DNA of 16,852 bases from Candidatus Thorarchaeota archaeon SMTZ1-83 (lineage in GTDB: Archaea; Asgardarchaeota; Thorarchaeia; Thorarchaeales; Thorarchaeaceae): contig LRSK01000179.1 in NCBI GenBank assembly GCA_001563325.1, forward strand, positions 1 to 16,852, read 5' to 3'. The notes below the pieces were generated by a model that was given only the letters and a program-made list of their open reading frames with translations, made no database searches and had not been told where the DNA came from. The translations under genes were made by a program, and so were the position numbers. Below, one piece after another: positions 1-6,662 of the stretch (the first letter of the stretch is position 1; each line of letters begins with the position of its first letter).

Positions 1-130
1 CCTCCTTTGCCTAGTTATTGTCTACATTGTTTTGAGGTACCTCTTCATCAAAAGGGAAGAGATTATCTTGGAGGAGGAATTCGGCGACGAATATCGTGAT
101 TTCAAGAACCGTGTCAGACGATGGTTGTGA
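1..130 (+). CDS. Isoprenylcysteine carboxyl methyltransferase-like membrane protein, C-terminal end (partial)
   Basis: The frame that reads from base 2 to a TGA at 128-130 gives 42 residues with no start inside the window, so this is the 3' end of a gene entering from the left. It begins with a hydrophobic stretch (LLCLVIVYIVLRYLFI), the last membrane helix, followed by KREE and EEEFGDEYRDFKNRVRRWL. This ending, a helix followed by EExxLxxxFGxEYxxYxxRVxR, is the usual C-terminus of the ICMT / phospholipid-methyltransferase family, whose members methylate prenylcysteines or lipid head groups at the membrane using SAM. The substrate cannot be told from this fragment. A relic with the same C-terminal pattern lies at 6434-6601 on the other strand. 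Confidence 0.75.
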   Translation, partial: LLCLVIVYIVLRYLFIKREEIILEEEFGDEYRDFKNRVRRWL

Positions 131-214
131 TAGTTGACCACACTGGATAGTACTTTCAGACTATGTATAGATAGATGTCCGGTTTCTTCGTCGTTTCGAC
201 TGGCGTCTAACCGT

Positions 215-404
215 TCACCCAGGGAATTCCTTTGCCCCATCCCACATCTGGTCGAACTTCTCTCTCAGTTCAGTTACGATCCGCTTTTGCCATGCATGGA
301 TACAGCAAAGTCCTCCGTGGCATCGACTGGATTGGTGATCTTGAGAAGATCCTCAGAGAAGTAAACATTACTTCGGAGTTCATGGATTTGTGTGGGTCTT
401 TCAG
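215..404 (-). pseudogene. Possible decayed gene fragment (unassigned)
   Basis: The 274 bases between the ICMT-like tail and the GNAT gene hold no clear gene. On the minus strand a frame from about 404 to 292 reads like protein (VYFSEDLLKITNPVDATEDF). After a one-base shift at the ATGCAT near 292-297 it continues as WQKRIVTELREKFDQMWDG and stops at 215-217. The amphipathic ending resembles the tails of archaeal TrmB-type regulators, but this is only an impression. The opposite strand is also open from ATG 292 to TGA 408 (38 codons, MHGYSKVLRGIDWIGDLEKI...), and that TGA overlaps the GNAT start as ATGA. The two readings are antisense in the same codon phase, so at most one is likely to be real. 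Confidence 0.25.
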
Positions 405-1196
405 ATGAATAGGTGCTCAGTGGAACTACAACCTGCAGCAATAGAGGATGCAGACACTCTCACAGAGACCTGCAGGAAGGCATTTGACTCTGATTCAGAG
501 TTTGGAGCGCCTGGACCTGGTGGACCTCCCGGGTATGACTCACTTGAATGGAACGTTGACAAAATCAAGAACCGCTATCTGCACTACTACAAGATTCTCG
601 AAGGAAACGAAATCATCGGTGGGTTCATCGCAAGTGACAGAGGTCCAGACTATATGGTATGTGAACGAATATGGGTTGATCCTGATCAGATGAGAAAAGG
701 CATCGGTACAAGAACATTCAACCTGATTTGGAACCTCCATCCCTCAGCAGACCTGTGGGTGCTGGGCACTCCCGAGTGGAACACAAGAACAAACCCGTTC
801 TATCAGAGCATTGGGTTTGCTCAGATAGGTACAACGCATGAATACTCGTGGGACGGAATCTACTACGAGAAGAAGATTGCGGACGGATTTCCAAAGGCAA
901 TGTCTAAGATTGGTGACATTCATGATGGTCAGCAACGTGTAATATTCGAAGGACATGTGGATAAAATCACAGCAACGCGCACTGTCTCATCAAGAAAGAC
1001 GCGTGAGGAGCTAAAGGTGGCTGAGGCAACTCTATCCGATGACACTGGTGCAATCAAGCTCGTTCTATGGAATGACCAGATCCCACAGGTGAAAGTCAAC
1101 TCAAGCATTCGAATTGAAGAAGGATATGTGAAATCATATCGAAACGAGCTTCAACTGAGCGTAGGTAGACGGGGAATGATAATTACCCTTCTCTGA
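405..1196 (+). CDS. GNAT acetyltransferase fused to an RPA/SOSS-type OB fold
   Basis: A 263-residue protein with two parts. Residues 1-160 form a GNAT fold: a central strand CERIWVDPDQMRKGIGT carries the acetyl-CoA pyrophosphate loop (about 95-101), and NPFYQSIGFAQIG is the usual GNAT end. Residues about 168-260 are an OB fold of the archaeal RPA / SOSS-B type. It has FEGHVDKITATRTV, then VAEATLSDDTGAIKLVLWND, then VKSYRNELQLSVGRRG. Such domains bind single-stranded DNA or RNA. The acetyl acceptor is unknown; the fusion suggests acetylation of a nucleic-acid-bound partner, which is inference. The ATG at 405 is preferred over a GTG at 390 because the family N-terminus begins there; no Shine-Dalgarno is visible. 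The gene converges on the EutA-like gene with a 7-nt gap. Confidence 0.85.
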   Translation: MNRCSVELQPAAIEDADTLTETCRKAFDSDSEFGAPGPGGPPGYDSLEWNVDKIKNRYLHYYKILEGNEIIGGFIASDRGPDYMVCERIWVDPDQMRKGIGTRTFNLIWNLHPSADLWVLGTPEWNTRTNPFYQSIGFAQIGTTHEYSWDGIYYEKKIADGFPKAMSKIGDIHDGQQRVIFEGHVDKITATRTVSSRKTREELKVAEATLSDDTGAIKLVLWNDQIPQVKVNSSIRIEEGYVKSYRNELQLSVGRRGMIITLL

Positions 1197-1203
1197 ATAT
1201 CAC

Positions 1204-3024
1204 CTATGAGTAGGTCTTGTCCTGGTTGAACACCAGGCTCTTCACAGTGACAGGGAAGACTTGTCCCTCATGGAGGGGTGCACCGATGTCAATCCAATCC
1301 CCCTCTTCCAGATGCAGTTCATCGAGACTCATCAGGTTGTGCTGAATCGATGTTTCTCGACGAGTCGTCAGTCCAACCATTTTGCCGATATCACGTGCAA
1401 AGAGAAGGATGACCATCATCCGGCATGCAACCGTTTTCGGTAGAGCGTTCTCAATGGCCTTGACGAACTCTTGGAGCCAAGTATAGGAACGATACAGAGA
1501 GTCCTTGAAGTATAGCGCGACGACCTCGTCCCCCTCCTGCAGATCATGCTTGGCGAATGCTCGAGAGACTTCTTCCTCAACTCGCTCACGCCGATAGTTC
1601 TCAGTTGTCACGTTTATAGAAAGTACAGGGATATTCGTGATGGGAAAATCAATGGTCTTGTCAAAGTAACATGTGGAACCAGATACAGAGAGTGTGAAAG
1701 CACCAGCACCGATAACAGTCGCCCTAATCTTGTTCTCTGGTTCTATCACCTGCAGGCCAAGCTCGTCAACCAGAGATTTGATCTCCTCAGAGAGAAACAG
1801 TCCGATGTCGTCGTAGGTGTCTTTGCCGCCGTAGTAGATTTCCGCAATGCCTCCGGAGAACGAGTACTCATCTACAGAGATTGAGAAGTCCAAGTTGTCT
1901 GTCATCATCAGCTCCTTGGCGATACGGCTCCTGGCGGGACCTCTCATCACCTCGAGCAAAGCCCTCCCATACTCACGAGCTATTAGTCTAGCATCATCCT
2001 CAGAGATGATGTTACCCAGCTTGTAGTTCATGCCTAGTTCCTGCATGAGAAAGTTGGTCGGTTCATCAATCCTCCAGATTCTGAAGTCCTTGTCTATTCC
2101 TAGTAGACGTCCACCTACATTGATACAAGAAGTGCTCAACACAGTTCCTCTGGACGCGATAGCAATGTTGCTAGTTCCCCCACCAATGTCGACATTCATT
2201 ATAGTGCGGCCGGTCTTGCTTGACAGGTCAACAATGCCACTACCCATTGCTCCAAGGACTGACTCGTAGTTGGGTCCCGCTGCGGCACTGACGAATTTCC
2301 CTGACCTTGAAGATAGGCGTCGGACAATCTCCTCGGCATTCTGCTTCTTCGCGGTCTCCCCTGTTACAACTACCGCTCCAGATTCGACCATCTCAGGAGT
2401 GATACCGGCCCTTCGATATTCTTCTTCACAGAATCTGATGATCGATTCAATGTCGATGGTATATCTATCAACCAGGGGAGTGAAGATAATCTCACTCTCA
2501 TAGATAATCTCTCTGTCAACCAACATGAATCGGTTTGTTGGATTGAGGAAGCTTCTTTCTCTATTGAGGGTGAGTCGCGAGAAGACCAGGTGTGATGTGG
2601 ATGACCCAATATCGATTCCGACACTCAGCAGCTCCAGATTCTCGGAGCTGTCGTACTTTGGGACTACAATACCCTTTGGTGCAGGTCTGGGTTTGGCCGG
2701 CTCCTGAGCCTTCAATGATGCTCTCAGCTTCTGATGCTCGGCAGTTGAAAGTGCAGCGTTGAGAAGTGGACTTACTAGCCCTACCAATCTGTCAAAACTC
2801 GCTCCGGGCTCTAGGATAGTACTGAGCGCGAGTTTGAACTCCTTGATGAGGAGATGAATGCCAAGGATGTCAGACGAGTCCTCAGACCCATGTTGCTGCA
2901 ACAAGGAGTCGTACTCTTGAGTGAATCTCTTCTCGAGAATCTCAGCTTCTTCACTGTTGTGTTCCTTGAGGAATTCGCTCACAGTCTCTATGACTTGCCA
3001 CTTCAATCGATTAGCGTCAGTCAT
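1204..3024 (-). CDS. EutA-like lyase reactivase, downstream paralog
   Basis: A 606-residue protein. From about residue 131 to the end it matches EutA, the ATPase of the actin/Hsp70 fold that reactivates B12-dependent ethanolamine ammonia-lyase by exchanging damaged cofactor. Visible motifs are LLSVGIDIGSSTSHLVFSRL (phosphate 1, about 132-151), TGETAKKQNA (221-230), VDIGGGTSN (phosphate 2, 278-286), CINVGGRLLG, ATVIGAGAFTLSVSGS and the EutA ending DWIDIGAPL...FPVTVKSLVF. Residues 1-105 form a mostly helical domain absent from E. coli EutA, joined by a Pro/Lys-rich linker (about 106-128). It starts 11 nt after its paralog stops, so the two are probably co-transcribed. ATG 3024 is preferred over TTG 3030 by alignment to the paralog. 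No EutB, EutC or microcompartment gene is in the window, so the client is unknown. Confidence 0.85.
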   Translation of the reverse strand: MTDANRLKWQVIETVSEFLKEHNSEEAEILEKRFTQEYDSLLQQHGSEDSSDILGIHLLIKEFKLALSTILEPGASFDRLVGLVSPLLNAALSTAEHQKLRASLKAQEPAKPRPAPKGIVVPKYDSSENLELLSVGIDIGSSTSHLVFSRLTLNRERSFLNPTNRFMLVDREIIYESEIIFTPLVDRYTIDIESIIRFCEEEYRRAGITPEMVESGAVVVTGETAKKQNAEEIVRRLSSRSGKFVSAAAGPNYESVLGAMGSGIVDLSSKTGRTIMNVDIGGGTSNIAIASRGTVLSTSCINVGGRLLGIDKDFRIWRIDEPTNFLMQELGMNYKLGNIISEDDARLIAREYGRALLEVMRGPARSRIAKELMMTDNLDFSISVDEYSFSGGIAEIYYGGKDTYDDIGLFLSEEIKSLVDELGLQVIEPENKIRATVIGAGAFTLSVSGSTCYFDKTIDFPITNIPVLSINVTTENYRRERVEEEVSRAFAKHDLQEGDEVVALYFKDSLYRSYTWLQEFVKAIENALPKTVACRMMVILLFARDIGKMVGLTTRRETSIQHNLMSLDELHLEEGDWIDIGAPLHEGQVFPVTVKSLVFNQDKTYS

Positions 3025-3035
3025 CTTCAACCAGC

Positions 3036-5078
3036 CTATGAGTACTCCTTGTTCTCGTTGAATACCAGACTCTTCACAGTAACAGGGAATGAGTGATTCT
3101 CTTTCAGAGGCGCACCAATATCGATCCAGTCACCTGCTTCCAGCTGCAGTTCATCTAAGACCAGAATGTTGCTTTTGATTGAGGTTTCATCGCGGATGGC
3201 GAGCCCCAACCTCTTGGCTATATCGTATCCGAATATCAGGATGATAGGCCTCTGCTTTGAAACGGAGTTTGGCAGGGCCTCCTCTAATGACCTAGCAAAG
3301 GGTGCTAGCCACTCGTCGCCTATGTACACTCTTGATACAATGAAGTCTTTGAAATAGAGGGCAACGATGTCCTCTCCTTCAACCATGTCAAACGTCTTGA
3401 ATGACCTTCGAATTCCATCAACCAAATCCTGAGGGGTGAATTCGGGAGCTCCCGAGTTGACTGGGAGAACGGGGACATTGGTAAGTGGGAGTTCAACGCT
3501 CTCATCGAAGAATGTAGTTGATCCTGATACTGAGAGAGAGAAGGCTCCCGCCCCGATGACGGTTGCTCGAATCTTGTTCTCAGGCTCCACGATAGGTAGA
3601 CCCTCCTTCTCGACTAGGGCTTTGATTTCTTCGGCAAGAATCACCCCGATATCATCAAAGGTTTCATCGCTACCGTACAGCATCTCAGAGACCCCGCCTG
3701 AGAAAGAGTAGACATCAACTGGAATCGAGAAATCTAGGTCGTCTGTCATCATCAGTTCTTTGGCAACTGTGCTCTTTGCTGGTCCTTGCATTACTTCAAA
3801 CAGCGCTTTTGCGTACTCCCCAGCAATAGCCCTTGCATCCTCTTCGGGGATGATGTCACCAATCTGATACGTCATACCCAGTTCATTCATGAGGAATTGC
3901 GTCGGCCCATCAATTCTCCAAATCTTGAAGTCTTTGTCAATACCGAGCAACCGGCCTCCAACATTGATGCAGCTGGTACTGACAACCTGACCACGGGATG
4001 CTATCGCTAGGTTGCTGGTCCCGCCACCTATGTCAACGTGCAGATGCGACTTCTCACTCCAGAGAGACTTGTCCACTATCCCACTACCCATTGCACTCAG
4101 AAGGGACTCTAGGTTGGGACCAGCCGCAGCACTAACGAATCTCCCAGATTCTGATGATAGACGACCAACTATCTCTGCGGCGTTCTGTTTCTTAGCTGTC
4201 TCTCCTGTGACTAATACTGCACCTGTTTCAACCATCTCGGGCTTTATTCCGGCCTTCCTATATTCCTCCTCGCAAAACTCGATGACAGCCTCGACGTCGA
4301 TATTGTATCGATCGATAAGCGGAGTGAAGATAATCGAGCTCTTGTAGATGATTTCACGATCAACGAGATTGAACCGGTTTGTAATGTTGAACAGACTCGT
4401 TTCACGTTTCAGTGTGAGTCGGGAGAAGATGAGGTGTGAAGTGGATGAACCAATATCAATGCCGACGCTCAGGACTTTCATATACTCGACATTGTCAGCG
4501 GGCAGATGGCCCATTAGCAATTCTATTGGTTCAATTGGTTCCTCTTCTTCTACCTCTTCGATCATGGTGGCCTCTTCGTTTCTGGAAATTCTGATCTTCA
4601 CTGGCTGCCCACAATGCGTTGGAAGTTCCACCTGCTCTTCAGAACTGAGAATCTCCATCTTCTTCTCATAAGATACATCGATTATTCGCTCACAGACAAC
4701 GCAGTAGAACTCGATGTTGATTGATTGGTCGCTCCCCGGCGTCACTGGTCCTTTCTTAGGAGCGGGGGGTTTCAACCTTCTCCGGTGTGCTCCCTCCCAA
4801 GAAGCTTTGAGCATCAACTGTACCATTGTCATTAGAACGTCGAACTCTTCGCAGGGTTCCAGGACCGAGGTCAAAGCAGGCTTGAAGGAAACAATGAGGT
4901 TCCGCAATCCTTCCACTTCAGAGGCATCTTCTCGCTCATTCTTCTCAACCAATGCTCTGTAGTTCTCCTCGAATGATTCACTCAGTTCCTCTGCGGTTTC
5001 AAAGAAGTGTTTGTCAAAGAACCCCTTGACCACACCGATAATGTGTTGCTTCATGTTCCTGACGCTGTCTTCTATCAT
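3036..5078 (-). CDS. EutA-like lyase reactivase with putative zinc site, upstream paralog
   Basis: A 680-residue EutA homolog very similar to its downstream neighbour in the ATPase core (about 200-680): LSVGIDIGSSTSHLIFSRL, TGETAKKQNA, VDIGGGTSN (348-356), CINVGGRLLG, ATVIGAGAF and WIDIGAPL...FPVTVKSLVF. Residues 1-105 repeat the helical N-terminal domain of the paralog. Between them lies extra sequence found only in this copy: a putative metal site with Cys126, Cys129, His155 and Cys156 (FYCVVCE ... LPTHCGQP), then an acidic Glu/Pro/Ile linker at about 172-188. The start at 5078 has GGGAG 7 nt upstream and aligns with the paralog's start. Longer in-frame readings from 5129 or 5162 would begin in or near the TATA region. 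It is the first gene of a two-gene unit and divergent from a winged-helix gene. It may form homo- or hetero-oligomers with its paralog (inference). Confidence 0.85.
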   Translation of the reverse strand: MIEDSVRNMKQHIIGVVKGFFDKHFFETAEELSESFEENYRALVEKNEREDASEVEGLRNLIVSFKPALTSVLEPCEEFDVLMTMVQLMLKASWEGAHRRRLKPPAPKKGPVTPGSDQSINIEFYCVVCERIIDVSYEKKMEILSSEEQVELPTHCGQPVKIRISRNEEATMIEEVEEEEPIEPIELLMGHLPADNVEYMKVLSVGIDIGSSTSHLIFSRLTLKRETSLFNITNRFNLVDREIIYKSSIIFTPLIDRYNIDVEAVIEFCEEEYRKAGIKPEMVETGAVLVTGETAKKQNAAEIVGRLSSESGRFVSAAAGPNLESLLSAMGSGIVDKSLWSEKSHLHVDIGGGTSNLAIASRGQVVSTSCINVGGRLLGIDKDFKIWRIDGPTQFLMNELGMTYQIGDIIPEEDARAIAGEYAKALFEVMQGPAKSTVAKELMMTDDLDFSIPVDVYSFSGGVSEMLYGSDETFDDIGVILAEEIKALVEKEGLPIVEPENKIRATVIGAGAFSLSVSGSTTFFDESVELPLTNVPVLPVNSGAPEFTPQDLVDGIRRSFKTFDMVEGEDIVALYFKDFIVSRVYIGDEWLAPFARSLEEALPNSVSKQRPIILIFGYDIAKRLGLAIRDETSIKSNILVLDELQLEAGDWIDIGAPLKENHSFPVTVKSLVFNENKEYS

Positions 5079-5085
5079 GGTTGCT

Positions 5086-5090
5086 CTCCC
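5086..5090 (-). promoter_or_regulatory. Ribosome binding site of the upstream EutA-like gene
   Basis: On the minus strand GGGAG lies exactly 7 nt before ATG 5078. The same motif at the same spacing precedes the TTG starts at 6347 and 10879, which supports choosing 5078 over longer reading frames. Confidence 0.6.
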
Positions 5091-5124
5091 ATTTGCCAAG
5101 CTCGAACAAGGATGAAACTCACTT

Positions 5125-5152
5125 GCCATATAAAGGATATGTTTATATACTA
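5125..5152. promoter_or_regulatory. Divergent TATA-like promoter region
   Basis: An AT-rich patch in otherwise mixed sequence lies between the EutA-like gene and the winged-helix gene. Reading minus, GTATATAAAC (5141-5150) is a good archaeal TATA box and would place transcription start near 5115-5120, leaving a short leader before ATG 5078. Reading plus, TTTATATACTAAAT (from about 5142) is about 25 nt before ATG 5172, which fits a leaderless transcript; ATATAAAG (5129-5136) is an alternative. The two promoters overlap. Confidence 0.55.
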
Positions 5153-5153
5153 A

Positions 5154-5173
5154 ATAATACAATATTGTATTAT
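5154..5173. promoter_or_regulatory. Perfect 20-bp palindrome, candidate operator
   Basis: ATAATACAATATTGTATTAT equals its own reverse complement over all ten base pairs. It covers the first two bases of the winged-helix start codon (ATG 5172-5174) and sits directly upstream of the minus-strand TATA box of the EutA-like unit. A dimeric regulator bound here could block both promoters. The divergently encoded winged-helix protein is the natural candidate. The palindrome is seen directly; the operator role is inferred. Confidence 0.5.
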
Positions 5174-5528
5174 GACGAGGAAGAAGCGGAGAACTCTCAC
5201 AGAACGTGCAGAATCAATCTTCAGATTCATAGAAACACAGCCAGAGCCATTTCCCAAGTCAGAGTTCCAGAGGATAGGTCTGAATCCAACAACTGCAGAA
5301 ACATGGGTTCGCCTCATTGAGTATATACAGAGTCAACCGAGAATCAAGGTCACAAAGATGGGATCTTCTACCTTCATCGAGAAGATTGAAAATCGGTATC
5401 TCAGCATGTTGAGGAAGCGAATACTTGATTCAAGTCTTTCAATAAAGGAGCGAGAGGCTACAATGGATGACTACATCACTGCGCTCATCACACTTGAGCG
5501 AGCAGAGATGGGCCGAATCAAGAGATGA
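5172..5528 (+). CDS. Small winged-helix-like protein, putative regulator
   Basis: A basic 118-residue protein. Residues about 9-72 look like a winged helix-turn-helix: helix 1 ERAESIFRFIETQP, then PKSEFQRIG followed by the putative recognition helix NPTTAETWVRLIEYIQ, then a wing IKVTKMGSSTFIEKI. Residues 73-118 are two further helices (NRYLSMLRKRILD and ATMDDYITALITLERAEMG) that could dimerise. No ligand or enzyme domain is visible. It is transcribed divergently from the EutA-like pair, and its start codon overlaps a perfect palindrome, so autoregulation and control of the pair are plausible. The exact family was not recognised. The HTH reading comes from the pattern only; a non-regulatory role remains possible. 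Confidence 0.7.
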   Translation: MTRKKRRTLTERAESIFRFIETQPEPFPKSEFQRIGLNPTTAETWVRLIEYIQSQPRIKVTKMGSSTFIEKIENRYLSMLRKRILDSSLSIKEREATMDDYITALITLERAEMGRIKR

Positions 5529-5564
5529 TATCTTGTTTACTAGTTTTACCCGAAAACAGCTACA

Positions 5565-6347
5565 TCACTTCTCGCATATGAAAAACAGTTGAGAAGCGGA
5601 ATGATAACCTATGCTCTCAAGTTTCTCCAAAAGGAGTACAGCTTCATGTTGAATATCATCTGTGTCATCGTGGTTCCGTGCTCTTTCCAGAATCTCACGT
5701 ATCTCTTCGCGGCCACTTTCCAGATTATAATCGCTTCTGGGATCTTCGCACTCGTGGGATTTGTCACAATAAAGACATCCCAAGCTCCATGTAGTTTCAA
5801 AGACCTTGACACCCCTCATTCCCAACGCCTCCACAGTATCTTTCAGCTCACGTCGCGAGAATGTGTCAAAATGGGGAATCCCCTCCATTCTGTCCAATCT
5901 AGCACCCAGATGATGTGTGAGGATCTCGAAACGTTGTGCATCACTTTGATCGCCATCTGAATACATCTCACAGATAATCATATGACCCCCCGTTTTGAGT
6001 ACGCGTACCATTTCTCCTAGAACTGTGTCTGGATTCTCGAGATGATGCAAAGAGTAGGCCACACATACCGTATCAAAAGCATCATCTTCGAAAGTCAATT
6101 CTTCAGCATTCATAAGTCTGAACTGAACAGTGCTATCAGGGAATCTCTCACGCGCTTTCTCCAGGTCATTCTCTGAGATGTCAATTCCAACGAATGCATC
6201 ATAGTCCTTCAAGGCTTTCATCATCGTGGTTATGAACCTCCCATGCTGAGTTCCAACATCAAGGACCTTCCCTCCCGAAATGGATGCCAATTCATCTCGA
6301 ATCTCAAGTACACCTGAGTTCCTTACGCTTTCAGTAAGATCCTGCAA
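5565..6347 (-). CDS. Class I SAM-dependent methyltransferase
   Basis: A 260-residue protein of the Methyltransf_11 type. The SAM-binding glycine loop is KVLDVGTQHGRF (about 27-38), the acidic residue after strand 2 is Asp56 in VGIDIS, then LMNAEELTFEDDAFDTVCVAYSLHHL (79-103, motifs II-III) and EMVRVLKTGGHMII (112-125). The C-terminal part has a Cys cluster, C191-LY-C194 and C200, possibly metal-binding, and a helical end that finishes SQLFFICEK. The substrate cannot be read from sequence. The start is a TTG at 6347 with GGGAG 7 nt upstream; an in-frame stop lies just before it and no ATG occurs until residue 42, inside the fold. The gene stands alone and converges on the winged-helix gene. 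Confidence 0.85.
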   Translation of the reverse strand: MQDLTESVRNSGVLEIRDELASISGGKVLDVGTQHGRFITTMMKALKDYDAFVGIDISENDLEKARERFPDSTVQFRLMNAEELTFEDDAFDTVCVAYSLHHLENPDTVLGEMVRVLKTGGHMIICEMYSDGDQSDAQRFEILTHHLGARLDRMEGIPHFDTFSRRELKDTVEALGMRGVKVFETTWSLGCLYCDKSHECEDPRSDYNLESGREEIREILERARNHDDTDDIQHEAVLLLEKLESIGYHSASQLFFICEK

Positions 6348-6354
6348 ACTGAGG

Positions 6355-6359
6355 CTCCC
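6355..6359 (-). promoter_or_regulatory. Ribosome binding site deciding a TTG start
   Basis: GGGAG on the minus strand, 7 nt before TTG 6347. No ATG or GTG is available in this frame between the upstream in-frame stop and the SAM-binding core, so this site decides the methyltransferase start. Confidence 0.6.
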
Positions 6360-6433
6360 TCAATCTGGCTAATCATCCTCTGCCTTAAAGTGAAGCTCAT
6401 GAAAGCAAGTCAACGATTCACATCTCTAATGAC

Positions 6434-6601
6434 TCACCAATAGATATGGGGAAGCAACTTCTTTGTCCGCTTCCGATATTCCAAGTACTCTTCACCGAAT
6501 GCTTCGATGAGAAGATTCTCCTCGACTTGTATCCTAAATAGGAGCAAAACATTGGCCTCAGTCATCATGGTGAAGCCACGGAGCATCGCTGAAATTTCAT
6601 C
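6434..6601 (-). pseudogene. Relic of an isoprenylcysteine carboxyl methyltransferase-like gene (C-terminal part)
   Basis: The 315 bases between the methyltransferase and the GyrI-like gene hold no full gene. On the minus strand one frame reads DEISAMLRGFTMMTEANVLL, then LFRIQVEENLLIEAFGEEYL, then EYRKRTKKLLPHIYW, and stops at 6434-6436. This is the last membrane helix plus the EExLLxEAFGEEYxEYxxR tail of the ICMT family, as at bases 1-130 of this window. An in-frame ATG at 6568 would give only 44 residues, and the catalytic part is absent, because upstream sequence in this frame loses similarity and meets a stop near 6660. It is best read as a truncated relic. A short functional membrane peptide cannot be excluded. 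Confidence 0.6.
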
Positions 6602-6607
6602 AGGAAG

Positions 6608-6653
6608 ACTTAATAGTATTCTACCAGTGCAATAGATAGTATTATATTGGTGG
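6608..6653 (+). promoter_or_regulatory. Promoter region of the GyrI-like gene with direct repeats
   Basis: ATAGTATT occurs at 6613-6620 and again at 6636-6643, 23 nt apart, with a third AATAGT at 6654-6659. TTAATAGTATT (6610-6620) could serve as a TATA-like element. GGTGG at 6649-6653 lies 9 nt before ATG 6663 and may act as the ribosome site. The repeats could be regulator sites or chance in AT-rich DNA. Confidence 0.3.
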
Positions 6654-6662
6654 AATAGTCAG

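Noticed and set aside
134..364. Plus-strand frame of 76 codons after the ICMT-like tail
   Set aside because: Composition is rich in Ser, Cys and Pro with no domain-like pattern and no promoter or ribosome site; it overlaps better protein-like readings in other frames.
4012..4671. Two long consecutive plus-strand open frames opposite the upstream EutA-like gene
   Set aside because: They are low-complexity, Ser/Arg/Pro-rich shadows of a clearly real minus-strand gene, and they recur at the matching place in the downstream paralog (2030-2503).
1204..5078. Reading the tandem pair as Hsp70, FtsA or MreB-type actin homologs
   Set aside because: The phosphate motifs are shared by that superfamily, but the order of GIDIG, TGETAKKQNA, DIGGGTSN, CINVGGRLL and the WIDIGAPL...PVTVKSL ending is specific to EutA.
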